Assembly (NCBI RefSeq): GCF_031085295.1
Contig: NZ_JAVFWO010000002.1
Coordinates: 372,001-436,000 of the forward strand
Source: Microbacterium psychrotolerans
Lineage (GTDB): Bacteria > Actinomycetota > Actinomycetes > Actinomycetales > Microbacteriaceae
Length of the DNA: 64,000 bases
Direction: 5' to 3'
Below are positions 16,152 through 24,465 of this stretch, piece after piece. Under the pieces are notes generated by a model that was given only the letters and a program-made list of their open reading frames with translations, did no database searches and had not been told where the DNA came from. Both the position numbers and the translations under genes were made by a program. Position 1 is the stretch's first letter; every line of letters begins with the position of its first letter.

Positions 16152-16703
16152 TCAGCGAGCGGTGCCGGGCTCCGCGGGCGGGGCTGCCGTCACGGGGAAG
16201 GATGCCGTGCTGCGAGCGCCTGCGGCGGGTCCGATGCCCGAAGGCTCGAAGGTGTTCACCATCGCATACGCGGCACGCTGCAGGTAGTCCCAGAGCGTCA
16301 CCTCGTGCAGGGGCGGCAGTTTCAGCTCGTCCACCGCGACGCGCATGTGGGCGAGCCACCGGTCGCGCGCGCCGGGATCGACATGGAACGAGGCGTGCCG
16401 CATGCGCAGGCGCGGGTGCCCACGCTCCTGGCTGTACGTCGTCGGGCCGCCCCAGTACTGCTCGAGGAAGAGGGTCAGGCGCTCTTTCGCGGGACCGAGG
16501 TCCTCTTCGGGGTACATCGGCCGCAGCAGCTCGTCGTCGGCGACGCCGCGGTAGAACGCGTCCACGAGCCGCACGAAGGTGTCATGTCCGCCGACCTCGT
16601 CGTAGAAGCTGAGCGGCGCAGCCGGTTCCGCGGCGGGCAGAGGGGAGGCGCCCGCGTCGCCCGGGGCGCCGGCGGGCGGCAGGGGAGGCGTGGGGTCGGT
16701 CAT
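16152..16703 (-). CDS. glbO: Group II truncated haemoglobin (trHbO)
   Basis: 183 residues, longer than usual because of a Pro/Ala-rich N-terminal extension of about 30 residues and a C-terminal tail. The globin core contains FYDEVGGHDTFVRLVDAFYRGVADD, LEQYWGGPTTYSQERGHPRLRMRHASFHVD with the proximal His in RMRHASF and Tyr in the CD/E region, and LWDYLQRAAYAM with the conserved Trp at G8. Mycobacterial trHbO binds oxygen and detoxifies NO or peroxide. Its ATG overlaps the MscS stop (ATGA), so both proteins come from one mRNA. Confidence 0.93.
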   Translation of the reverse strand: MTDPTPPLPPAGAPGDAGASPLPAAEPAAPLSFYDEVGGHDTFVRLVDAFYRGVADDELLRPMYPEEDLGPAKERLTLFLEQYWGGPTTYSQERGHPRLRMRHASFHVDPGARDRWLAHMRVAVDELKLPPLHEVTLWDYLQRAAYAMVNTFEPSGIGPAAGARSTASFPVTAAPPAEPGTAR

Positions 16704-17809
16704 GGCGTTCCTCCGGGGGTCGTGCCGAGCTGATCGTCCGGTGACGCGGTCTTCTTGCTCGTACGCTTGGGCTTCCACACGGCACGCTCGGGAGTGGACG
16801 TCACGGGGGTGGGCTTGGTCCTCGGCGGGTTGGCGCCGCGCACGCGCTGAGCGCCCTCGATACCCGTGGGCATCACTGCGGTGAGCGCGGGAAGCGTGAT
16901 GCCCATCTCGTCGATCGTGTGCTTGAGCCGCATGCGCAGCTCGCGCGCGACGTCGTCCTTCGCGTTGGCGCGGGTCTTCATCACGAGGCGGATGACGAGC
17001 GCGTCGCCCGAGATGGACTCGAGTCCCCACACCTCGGGCTGCTCGAGGATCCGCGTGCGCCACTTGGGGTCCTTCGCCAGGGCCTTGGCGGTGTCGAGCA
17101 TCGCTTTCTCGACCTCGTCGATGTCGGAGTCGGTGGCGACGGACAGATCGAGGATGACGCGGGACCAGCCCTGCGACAGATTGCCGATGCGCGTGATCTC
17201 GCCGTTGCGGACGTACCAGAGTGTGCCGTTGACGTCGCGCACGTGGGTCACGCGGACGCTCACGTACTCCACGATGCCGGTCGCGAGACCGAGGTCGACG
17301 ACGTCGCCGATGCCCACCTGATCCTCGGCGACGATGAAGATGCCGTTGAGCACGTCCTTGACGATGTTCTGGGCACCGAAGCCGAGGCCGGCGCCGATGG
17401 CGGCGGTCAGCAGGGTGAGCGAGCCGAGCGCTGTCGGGGCGAGGACGTTGAGGATCAGCAGCAGCGCGATGATGACGATCGTCACGTTGACGATGTTGCT
17501 GAGGATCGAGCCCAGGGTGCGCGTGCGCTGGACGAGCCGCACCGACGCGAGCGGTGACCGCTCCAGCGCCTGCGTGTCGTCGACGTTCGCCTTGTTCTTC
17601 GCGCCGTTGACGATCCGGTTCACCACGCGGTGGATGACGAGGCGCAGGATCCACGTGACCAGGATCGCGCCGACGATGATGCCGGCGACAGCGGCCAGGT
17701 TCAGACCTGCCCTCGTGAAGAATGCGCCGACCTCCTGCCACAACGCCGCGTCCGTGAGGTCTACGGTCTCGGGCGAAGGCGTGGCGTTGTCGAGGGGAGC
17801 GCTGATCAT
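16700..17809 (-). CDS. mscS: Small-conductance mechanosensitive channel (MscS family)
   Basis: 369 residues. Three membrane helices are visible in the first 200 residues, the last being the pore helix ending GAGLGFGAQNIVKDVLNGIFIVAED, the Gly/Ala-rich kinked helix of MscS; GIGDVVDLG and TGIVEYVSVRVTHVRDVNGTLWYVRNGEI form the beta domain. The tail is Lys/Arg/Pro/Thr-rich. MscS opens under membrane tension to release osmolytes. The start at 17809 follows a TAGGAT box by seven bases (leaderless). Coupled by ATGA to a truncated haemoglobin gene. Confidence 0.93.
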   Translation of the reverse strand: MISAPLDNATPSPETVDLTDAALWQEVGAFFTRAGLNLAAVAGIIVGAILVTWILRLVIHRVVNRIVNGAKNKANVDDTQALERSPLASVRLVQRTRTLGSILSNIVNVTIVIIALLLILNVLAPTALGSLTLLTAAIGAGLGFGAQNIVKDVLNGIFIVAEDQVGIGDVVDLGLATGIVEYVSVRVTHVRDVNGTLWYVRNGEITRIGNLSQGWSRVILDLSVATDSDIDEVEKAMLDTAKALAKDPKWRTRILEQPEVWGLESISGDALVIRLVMKTRANAKDDVARELRMRLKHTIDEMGITLPALTAVMPTGIEGAQRVRGANPPRTKPTPVTSTPERAVWKPKRTSKKTASPDDQLGTTPGGTP

Positions 17810-17816
17810 CGTGACG

Positions 17817-17822
17817 ATCCTA
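17817..17822 (-). promoter_or_regulatory. -10 box of leaderless mscS-glbO transcript
   Basis: On the minus strand TAGGAT, seven bases, ATG 17809. No ribosome binding site precedes the start. Confidence 0.6.
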
Positions 17823-17855
17823 ACGGCGCACCCGCCGCTCGGCCTGAGGCCGTAC

Positions 17856-18584
17856 TCAGGCTGTCTGGCTGCTGCCGTCAGCCCCGCCACCGCCGCCAGG
17901 TCGCCCCGGCGACGCTGCATCCACGAGACGGAGACGGTGCGCGAGGATCACGGCGTGCACGCGGTCGCGGGCGCCGATCTTCGCCAGGACACGTCCGACG
18001 TGCGTCTTCACCGTCGACTCGCTGACGAAGAGGTGCTGCGCGATCTCCGCGTTCGTCATGCCGTGCGCGATCGCGAGGAACACCTCACGCTCCCGCTCGG
18101 TCAGCTCAGAAGTGGGATCGGCAGGCGCCGGTGGCGGTGCGAGCGGGGTGCTCGGCGCGGCGTGCAGCCGCTCGATCAGGCGGCGGGTGACCGCGGGCGC
18201 GAGCACGGCATCACCGCGATGCACGGCACGGATGGCCGCTGTGAGCTCGGCGCGCTGTACGTCCTTCAGGAGGAACCCGCCGGCACCGGCCTCGAGGGCA
18301 CCGAACGCGTACTCGTCCAGGTCGAACGTCGTCAGCACGAGCACGCGCGTCGCGGGATGGGCCGCGACGATCTCGCGCGTCGCGGCGATGCCGTCGGTGC
18401 GCGGCATCCGGATGTCCATGAGCACGACGTCGGGGGAGTGCTCGGCGACGGCGCGAACGGCCTCCTCACCGTCGGCGGCCTCGCCGACCACCTCGAACTC
18501 GGGCTCGGCCTCGAGAACGAGCCGGAAGCCGAGACGGATCAGCTCCTGGTCGTCGGCCAGCAGGATGCGGATGCCGTCGGTCAT
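17856..18584 (-). CDS. NarL/LuxR-type response regulator
   Basis: 242 residues. Receiver domain: RILLADDQELIRLGF with the acidic pair, LMDIRMPRTDG with the phosphoacceptor Asp near 54, and FLLKDV with the conserved Lys. A Pro-rich linker near 145-160 leads to a LuxR helix-turn-helix (LTEREREVFLAIAHGMTNAEIAQHLFVSESTVKTHV). The Gly-rich tail is unusual but short. Its ATG overlaps the kinase stop (ATGA). Last gene of the ABC transporter-kinase-regulator operon, so it probably controls that transporter. Confidence 0.95.
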   Translation of the reverse strand: MTDGIRILLADDQELIRLGFRLVLEAEPEFEVVGEAADGEEAVRAVAEHSPDVVLMDIRMPRTDGIAATREIVAAHPATRVLVLTTFDLDEYAFGALEAGAGGFLLKDVQRAELTAAIRAVHRGDAVLAPAVTRRLIERLHAAPSTPLAPPPAPADPTSELTEREREVFLAIAHGMTNAEIAQHLFVSESTVKTHVGRVLAKIGARDRVHAVILAHRLRLVDAASPGRPGGGGGADGSSQTA

Positions 18585-19876
18585 GGATTCTCCTTCCCGG
18601 GATCGAGCCCGGTGTCACTCGCCCCGGCGGCCGGGAGCGAGGCCCGCACCATCCAGCGCCCGCCCTCCGCGGGTCCGGCGGTCAGCTGTCCGCCGACATG
18701 CGCGGCGCGCTCGCGTAGACCCGGCAGCCCATAGCCTCCGCGGGCATCGCCTGCCGGCTCAGGGCGCGCGCGGACGCCGTCGTTGACGATCTCCACCTCG
18801 ACGTCGTCGCCCACGACGATGCGCACGTCGATGCGGGACGCGGTCGGTGCGTGCCGCATGGCGTTGGTCAGTGACTCCTGCACGATCCGTGTCACCGCGA
18901 AGCGCACCTCGGCGGGTACGGAGTCGATGCGCCCCTCCGTGTGGAGGCGCACCGGGAAGCCGGCACGCTGGGCCGCCTCCACGGCGTCGCCCGCCGTCGC
19001 GGGCAGGACCGGCGACAGGGGTGCTCCGGGTGACGGGTCGGGGTCGCGCAGCACACCCAGCATCGCCCGCATCTCGGCGAGCGCACCGCGAGCGGTCGCG
19101 GCGATCTGCTCCGTCGCCACCCGGGCGCGCGCCGGATCCGTGGTGGCGGTCGCGCCCTCGGCCAATGCGACGACGACGGTCAGGTTGTGCGACACGATGT
19201 CATGCATCTCCCGCGCGATGCGCGTGCGCTCGGCCGCGGCTCCCAGCCGCGCCTGTTGGTCGCGCTCGACGAGCAGCTGCCGTGAGCGGTCTATGAGCGC
19301 CTCCAGGTACCGCCGCCGGTTGCCGACGTTCACTCCGATGAGCGCGGCGATGAGCAGGACGACGACCGCCGATACGAGCGTGGTGACGAGCGACGTCAGC
19401 TCGGACGGCAGCGCGAGCACCGTGATGGCCGTGGCCAGCGTCATCGCCGCCGTCGCCGCCCCCAGGGCGATCCAGCAGGCGCGTGCGGAGCGGTACACCG
19501 CGACGGCGTAGAGGGCGAAGGCCGGGAGGAGATGGGATGCCGGAACCAGGCTCGGCGGAAGCACCAGCACCGGCACCATGGTGGCGGCGAACACCGCGAG
19601 CGGCCGATCACGGCGGAGCATCAGCGCGGCGGACGCGAGCAGGATCAGGACGACCGCGAGCCAGACCTGCGCGTCCGTCGGCGGCGCACCGAACTCCGCG
19701 CGGAGTGTCACGGCCGGTGCCGACAGCACCAGCGCGACGAATGCGATGACTGCGTCGGCGATGCGCCGATGCCGCGCCCAGTAGCGGCGGAAGAAGCCGG
19801 GCTCCCGCGGCAGCAGCAGACCGTCGTCGGCGCCCGGAGGGGCGCCGACGACGGCCGTGAGAGTGCGACGGGGCAT
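18581..19876 (-). CDS. DesK/NarX-type sensor histidine kinase
   Basis: 431 residues. The N-terminal half has five or six membrane helices without a sizeable extracellular domain (about 30-185), then a dimerisation domain with the His in AREMHDIVSHNLTVVVALAEG (HisKA_3) and an ATPase domain with QESLTNAMRHAP and GGYGLPGLRERA. Short membrane sensors of this kind often respond to envelope stress or to the state of a partner ABC exporter. The TAG stop of the permease gene forms the first three bases of TAGAGT, a -10 box seven bases before this ATG, so the kinase and regulator may have their own leaderless promoter. Confidence 0.95.
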   Translation of the reverse strand: MPRRTLTAVVGAPPGADDGLLLPREPGFFRRYWARHRRIADAVIAFVALVLSAPAVTLRAEFGAPPTDAQVWLAVVLILLASAALMLRRDRPLAVFAATMVPVLVLPPSLVPASHLLPAFALYAVAVYRSARACWIALGAATAAMTLATAITVLALPSELTSLVTTLVSAVVVLLIAALIGVNVGNRRRYLEALIDRSRQLLVERDQQARLGAAAERTRIAREMHDIVSHNLTVVVALAEGATATTDPARARVATEQIAATARGALAEMRAMLGVLRDPDPSPGAPLSPVLPATAGDAVEAAQRAGFPVRLHTEGRIDSVPAEVRFAVTRIVQESLTNAMRHAPTASRIDVRIVVGDDVEVEIVNDGVRARPEPAGDARGGYGLPGLRERAAHVGGQLTAGPAEGGRWMVRASLPAAGASDTGLDPGKENP

Positions 19877-19886
19877 CCGGCCGACT

Positions 19887-20690
19887 CTACGCGTCGCGGG
19901 TGCGCAGCACCGCCCAGCCGCCGACGAGCAGCACGGCGACCCAGCCGATCAGGGCGAGGAGTGCCGGCAGGACGTCTTCGGCGCCGGGAGTGGAGATGGT
20001 GCTCGCGGCGGCCATGGGCAGGTACTCCCCGAGGTCGACGATCCACTGCCATGCCTCGCCCGCCATGGCGAACATGCTCGTGACGATCGGCAGCACGAAC
20101 AGCAGGCCGACGGTCGCCGCGATGGCTCCCGCGCCGTTTCGGACCAGGAACCCCCACCCCAGCCCGATGAGCGTGAACGCCACCATCGACAGCACGCCGT
20201 AGGCGAGCGGGATCCACGACTGCGCGGCATCCGACCAGTCGATCTGCTCGGAGAGCAGCGGCGAGGTCGCGAGGATGGCGATCGCGTACATGACGACCGT
20301 CGTCGCGGCCATCAGCGCGCTGACGACGACCGCCTTGGCGGCGAGCACCGTCCCACGGCGGGGGTCCGCGGTCAGGGTGGAACGGATCATGCCGGTCGAG
20401 TACTCGCCCGTGATCGCGATGGCACCGAGGATGCCCGCGACGAGCATCGTGAACTGGGTGGGCGTGAGGATGGCGCTCACGGCGGGGAATTCCGGTCCGA
20501 ACGACGAGGAGGCTGCCGCGATCATCATCGATATGCCCACCGAGAGGGCTGCCGCGATGCCGAGCGACCACCAGGTCGACCGCAGGCTGACGAGCTTGAT
20601 CCCCTCGCTGCGGATGAGGTGGCCGAACGTCAGGCGGTGGGCGGAGGCGGCCCGGGTCGCGTGGGCCGGAGGCGCGGTGAGCGTGGTCAT
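19887..20690 (-). CDS. ABC-2 type transporter permease
   Basis: 267 residues with six hydrophobic helices. The N-terminal LIRSEGIKLVSLRSTWWSLGIA is the amphipathic entry typical of actinobacterial ABC-2 permeases, and GEYSTGMIRSTLTADPRRGTVLAAKAVV is their hallmark cytoplasmic loop. It forms the membrane part of an exporter with the ATPase encoded upstream; ATGA overlap couples them. Substrate unknown: drugs, antimicrobial peptides or lipids are all possible in this family. Confidence 0.93.
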   Translation of the reverse strand: MTTLTAPPAHATRAASAHRLTFGHLIRSEGIKLVSLRSTWWSLGIAAALSVGISMMIAAASSSFGPEFPAVSAILTPTQFTMLVAGILGAIAITGEYSTGMIRSTLTADPRRGTVLAAKAVVVSALMAATTVVMYAIAILATSPLLSEQIDWSDAAQSWIPLAYGVLSMVAFTLIGLGWGFLVRNGAGAIAATVGLLFVLPIVTSMFAMAGEAWQWIVDLGEYLPMAAASTISTPGAEDVLPALLALIGWVAVLLVGGWAVLRTRDA

Positions 20691-21598
20691 GAGATCTCCT
20701 TGGAGGCGTACTCGACGGCTTCGCCGGTGAGGGCGAGATAGGCGTCCTCGAGCGATCCGGTTCGTGAGGTCAGCTCGTGCACGGGGATGCCGAGCGAGGC
20801 GGCGAGGTCACCCACGACGGCGGCGGTGACGCCCGAGATCTCCGCGGCGCCGGGTTCGGTCGCGGTCACCGCGATGTCGGGGCCCCCGAGCGCCGCGACG
20901 AGCTCCGTGAGGCGCGGGGAGCGCACCGCCACGGTGTTGGTGGTCCAGGCGCGCACCAGTTCGGAGAGCTCGGCGTCGGCGAGCACCCGGCCGCGGCCGA
21001 GGACGATGACGTGATCGGCGGTCTGCGCCATCTCACTCATGAGATGTGAGGACAGCAGCACCGTGCGTCCTTCGGCCGCGAGATGGCGGACGAACTGCCG
21101 CACCCACCGCACGCCCTCGGGATCGAGCCCGTTCACCGGCTCGTCGAGGATCAGGGTCCGGGGGTCGCCGAGCAGGGCCGCAGCGATGCCGAGCCGCTGG
21201 CCCATGCCGAGGGAGAACTTGCCGGCGCGCTTGCCTGCGACGGATCCGATGCCGGTGAGCTCGATGACCTCATCGACCCGCGCATTGCCGATGCCGTGGG
21301 TCGCGGCCATCGCCCGCAGGTGGTTGCGGGCCGAGCGCCCCGTGTGCACCGCCTTGGCGTCGAGCAGCACCCCGACTTCTGTCAGCGGCGCGCGAAGCCG
21401 CGAGTAGGGCTCCCCACCGACGGTGACGGTGCCCGACGTAGGCCGGTCCAGGCCGACGATCATGCGCATGGTGGTGGACTTGCCGGCACCGTTCGGACCG
21501 AGGAACCCGGTCACCTTGCCCGGCTGCACCGTGAACGAAACGTCCGATACGGCGGTCTTGTCTCCGAATCGCTTCGTGAGATTCTCTGCAACGATCAT
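20687..21598 (-). CDS. ABC transporter ATP-binding protein (DrrA/BcrA type)
   Basis: 303 residues. Walker A GPNGAGKST near 36-44, signature motif FSLGMGQRLGIAAAL near 138, Walker B TLILDEPVNGLDPEG near 160, and switch His in LLSSHLMSEM. The C-terminal 80 residues carry the domain typical of the DrrA/BcrA exporters. On the minus strand TAGCGT stands six bases before the ATG, a leaderless arrangement. First gene of the operon followed by permease, kinase and regulator. Confidence 0.95.
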   Translation of the reverse strand: MIVAENLTKRFGDKTAVSDVSFTVQPGKVTGFLGPNGAGKSTTMRMIVGLDRPTSGTVTVGGEPYSRLRAPLTEVGVLLDAKAVHTGRSARNHLRAMAATHGIGNARVDEVIELTGIGSVAGKRAGKFSLGMGQRLGIAAALLGDPRTLILDEPVNGLDPEGVRWVRQFVRHLAAEGRTVLLSSHLMSEMAQTADHVIVLGRGRVLADAELSELVRAWTTNTVAVRSPRLTELVAALGGPDIAVTATEPGAAEISGVTAAVVGDLAASLGIPVHELTSRTGSLEDAYLALTGEAVEYASKEIS

Positions 21599-21604
21599 GC
21601 TCCC

Positions 21605-21610
21605 ACGCTA
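21605..21610 (-). promoter_or_regulatory. -10 box of leaderless ABC operon transcript
   Basis: Minus strand TAGCGT, six bases, ATG 21598. Likely drives the ABC transporter and, by read-through, the two-component genes. Confidence 0.6.
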
Positions 21611-21687
21611 GGAGCGCGCCGCTTCGGGCGCGTCCACCTGGAGGACGAACATGCGCCTCGACGAGTGGTACCACGGTGCCGCAACGA

Positions 21688-21728
21688 CGGATGCCCCGGC
21701 TCGGCGACTGCCGAGGCCGGGGCATCCG
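21688..21728 (-). terminator. Terminator after pepN
   Basis: Inverted repeat with arms CGGATGCCCCGG at 21688-21699 and its complement at 21717-21728, plus an inner TCGGC/GCCGA pair. It lies nine bases past the pepN stop. The arms carry the recurring GGATGCC word. Confidence 0.8.
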
Positions 21729-21736
21729 TGTGTCGG

Positions 21737-24298
21737 CTACTGGGCGTCGCGGTCCTGCACCGAGAGCGCGCGCTCGACGCCCGCGAGGTTCTCGGCCACC
21801 AGGCGGCGCAGCGCCGGGGCGGCGTCGACGTTCGCCTCGAGCCAGGCGCGCGTGGCGTCGCGCAGGGCGACGTTCGCGAGCGGCGCGGGGTAGAGGCCGA
21901 CGATCAGGTACTGCGCGATCTGGTAGGTGCGCGAGTCCCAGATCGGCAGCAGTGCGTCGAAGTAGCGCGCGACGAAGCCGTCGAGCAGCTCGCGGCCGGC
22001 CGGGTGCACGAAGCCGAGCGCGGCGGCGCGGACGATCGTGTTCGGCTGGTCGTCGCTGTCGACGAGCGACGACCACGCGGCGGCCTTCGCCTCGGGAGAG
22101 GGCAGGGCGGCCTTGGCCTGGGCAGCGAACTCCCCGCCCTTGGCGGTGTTGTCGGCTGCGAGCGCGGCGTCGATGTCGTCCGCCGTCACGACGCCGCCGG
22201 CCGCGAGCGACACGAGCAGCTGCCACGACAGGTCGGTGTCGATCGCGAGGTCGGCGAAGGTGACCTCGCCGTCGCGCACTTGACGCACCTTCTCCCACTG
22301 GCTCGGCGTGGCGGCCGCCGAGGCGAACGCCGTGACGAACTGCAGCTGGCTGTCGCTGCCTGCCTCCGCTGCCTCGGCGAGCTGCCACAGCGCATCGGCG
22401 ACGTGGGCGCGGGTGACGTCGCGCTTCTCGGGCGCCACGTACGAGTTCGCCGCGAGCTGCAGCTGCGCGAGCGTCGTGCGCACGGTGGTCGACTCGGTCT
22501 CGGCGCCGATGTTGCGCAGCACCAGGTCGACGTAGTCCGAGGCGGATGCCTCGGCGTCGCGCGTCTGGTCCCACGCGGCACCCCACACCAGCGACCGCGC
22601 GAGCGGGTCGCTGATCTTGCCGAGGTGATCGATCGCGGTCTGCAGCGACCGGTCGTCGAGGCGGATCTTGGCGTACGCCAGGTCCTCGTCGTTCAGCAGC
22701 ACGAGCGCGGGGCGCGTGCGGCCCTTGAGCTCCGGTACCTCCGTCAAGTCGCCGTCGACGTCGAGCTCGACGTGGTGCACGCGCACGAGGGCGTCGCCGT
22801 CGAGTTCGTAGAAGCCGACGCCGAGACGGTGCGGCCGGATCGTGGGGTAGTCGGCCGGCGCGGTCTGCACGATCGCGAAGCGCGTGATGGTGCCGTCGAC
22901 ATCCGTCACGATCTCGGGCGACAGCGTGTTCACGCCGGCGGTCTCGAGCCACTTCTTCGACCACGTCGAGAGCTCACGGCCGCTGGTGACCTCGAGCTCG
23001 GAGAGCAGGTCCGACAGCTCGGTGTTCGACCACTCGTGCTTCTTGAAGTAGGCGCCCACGCCCGCGAAGAACTCGTCGATGCCGACCCACGCGGCCAGCT
23101 GCTTGAGCACCGAGCCGCCCTTGGCGTACGTGATGCCGTCGAAGTTGACCTGCACGTCTTCGAGGTCGTTGATCTGCGCGACGACGGGGTGCGTGGAGGG
23201 CAGCTGATCCTGGCGGTACGCCCAGGTCTTCTCCATGGCGTTGAAGGTCGTCCACGCCTCGGTCCACTCGGTGGCCTCGGCGGTGGCGATCGTCGACGCC
23301 CACTCGGCGAACGACTCGTTCAGCCAGAGGTCGTTCCACCACTTCATGGTGACGAGGTCGCCGAACCACATGTGCGCGAGCTCGTGCAGGATCGTGACGA
23401 CGCGACGCTCCTTGACGGCATCCGTCACCTTCGAGCGGAACACGTAGGTCTCGGTGAAGGTCACCGCGCCGGCGTTCTCCATCGCCCCCGCGTTGAACTC
23501 GGGGACGAACAGCTGGTCGTACTTCGCGAACGGATAGGCGTAGTCGAACTTCTCCTCGAAGTAGGCGAAGCCCTGACGCGTCTTGTCGAAGATGTAGTCG
23601 GAGTCGAGGTACTGCCAGAGGCTCTTCCGGCCGTACACGCCGAGGGGGATGACGCGGCCCGACGAGCTGGTGAGCTCCGAGAACGTCGCCTCGTAGGGGC
23701 CGGCGATGAGCGCCGTGATGTACGACGAGATGCGCGGAGTGGGCTCGAAGCGCCACGTCGCGGTGCCGTCCCCGTGCTTCTTGGGCTCGGGGGTGGGGGA
23801 GTTGGAGACGACCTTCCACGGCTCGGGCGCGGTCACCGTGAACGCGAACGTCGCCTTCAGGTCGGGCTGCTCGAAGACCGCGAAGACGCGGCGCGAGTCG
23901 GGAACCTCGAACTGCGAGTAGAGGTACACCTCGCCGTCGACCGGGTCGACGAAGCGGTGCAGGCCCTCGCCTGTGTTCGTGTAGAGGCAGTCGGCGTCGA
24001 TGACGAGCTCGTTGTCGGCGGCGAGGCCGTCGAGGGCGATCCGCGAGTCCGCGAAGGCGGCTGCCGGGTCGATGGACCGCCCGTTGAGGGTGATCTCGCG
24101 CACATCGCGCGCGATGAGGTCGATGAACGTCGCGGCGCCCGCAGTGGCGGTGAAGCGGACGACGGTGCGCGATCCGAAGATCTCGGCGCCCTTCGTCAGG
24201 TCCAGCGCGATCTCGTAGGACTGCGTGTCGACGATCGCGCGGCGCTCCTGCGCCTCGATCCGGGTGAGGTTCTCTCCAGGCACTGCTTTGGCTCCCAT
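21737..24298 (-). CDS. pepN: Aminopeptidase N (M1 family)
   Basis: 853 residues from ATG 24298, chosen because the family starts with PGENLTRIEAQERRAIVDTQSYEIALDL; an in-frame upstream ATG adds 15 unrelated residues. The M1 motifs are present: GAMENAGAVTF (exopeptidase motif) and the zinc site HELAHMWFGDLVTMKWWNDLWLNESFAEW. The long C-terminal ERAP-like helical domain completes the protein. It removes N-terminal residues from peptides, downstream of Clp and proteasome action, in the cytoplasm. Divergent from the ferrochelatase gene. Confidence 0.97.
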   Translation of the reverse strand: MGAKAVPGENLTRIEAQERRAIVDTQSYEIALDLTKGAEIFGSRTVVRFTATAGAATFIDLIARDVREITLNGRSIDPAAAFADSRIALDGLAADNELVIDADCLYTNTGEGLHRFVDPVDGEVYLYSQFEVPDSRRVFAVFEQPDLKATFAFTVTAPEPWKVVSNSPTPEPKKHGDGTATWRFEPTPRISSYITALIAGPYEATFSELTSSSGRVIPLGVYGRKSLWQYLDSDYIFDKTRQGFAYFEEKFDYAYPFAKYDQLFVPEFNAGAMENAGAVTFTETYVFRSKVTDAVKERRVVTILHELAHMWFGDLVTMKWWNDLWLNESFAEWASTIATAEATEWTEAWTTFNAMEKTWAYRQDQLPSTHPVVAQINDLEDVQVNFDGITYAKGGSVLKQLAAWVGIDEFFAGVGAYFKKHEWSNTELSDLLSELEVTSGRELSTWSKKWLETAGVNTLSPEIVTDVDGTITRFAIVQTAPADYPTIRPHRLGVGFYELDGDALVRVHHVELDVDGDLTEVPELKGRTRPALVLLNDEDLAYAKIRLDDRSLQTAIDHLGKISDPLARSLVWGAAWDQTRDAEASASDYVDLVLRNIGAETESTTVRTTLAQLQLAANSYVAPEKRDVTRAHVADALWQLAEAAEAGSDSQLQFVTAFASAAATPSQWEKVRQVRDGEVTFADLAIDTDLSWQLLVSLAAGGVVTADDIDAALAADNTAKGGEFAAQAKAALPSPEAKAAAWSSLVDSDDQPNTIVRAAALGFVHPAGRELLDGFVARYFDALLPIWDSRTYQIAQYLIVGLYPAPLANVALRDATRAWLEANVDAAPALRRLVAENLAGVERALSVQDRDAQ

Positions 24299-24453
24299 GG
24301 GTGAGGATGACGGATGATCTCGATAAGCCCGTTGCGCGGACACTCGATCCGGCGGCCGCCATCAGCGCTGCTGGCACCGATGACAACCGGTCCAGCCTAT
24401 GTCAGCCGCCGTGTGAAGCACCGATCGTGGGCGGAATCGTGCGCTCCGGGTGT

Positions 24454-24459
24454 CAGGAT
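24454..24459 (+). promoter_or_regulatory. -10 box of leaderless hemH transcript
   Basis: CAGGAT, six bases, GTG 24466. The first base deviates from TANNNT. The position decides between GTG 24466 and a longer upstream reading frame. Confidence 0.5.
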
Positions 24460-24465
24460 GGAGGG

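Noticed and set aside
14532..16733. Plus-strand reading frame of 733 codons
   Set aside because: Antisense of the FAD dehydrogenase and haemoglobin genes, with no ribosome binding site or domain.
21083..24304. Long plus-strand reading frame of 1073 codons opposite pepN and the ABC ATPase
   Set aside because: It is the antisense shadow of pepN in high-GC sequence; its translation is Arg/Val/His-rich without motifs.
24301..24465. N-terminal extension of ferrochelatase from ATG 24301
   Set aside because: The 55 extra residues lack conservation-like features and overlap the pepN promoter; GTG 24466 has a -10 box at leaderless distance.
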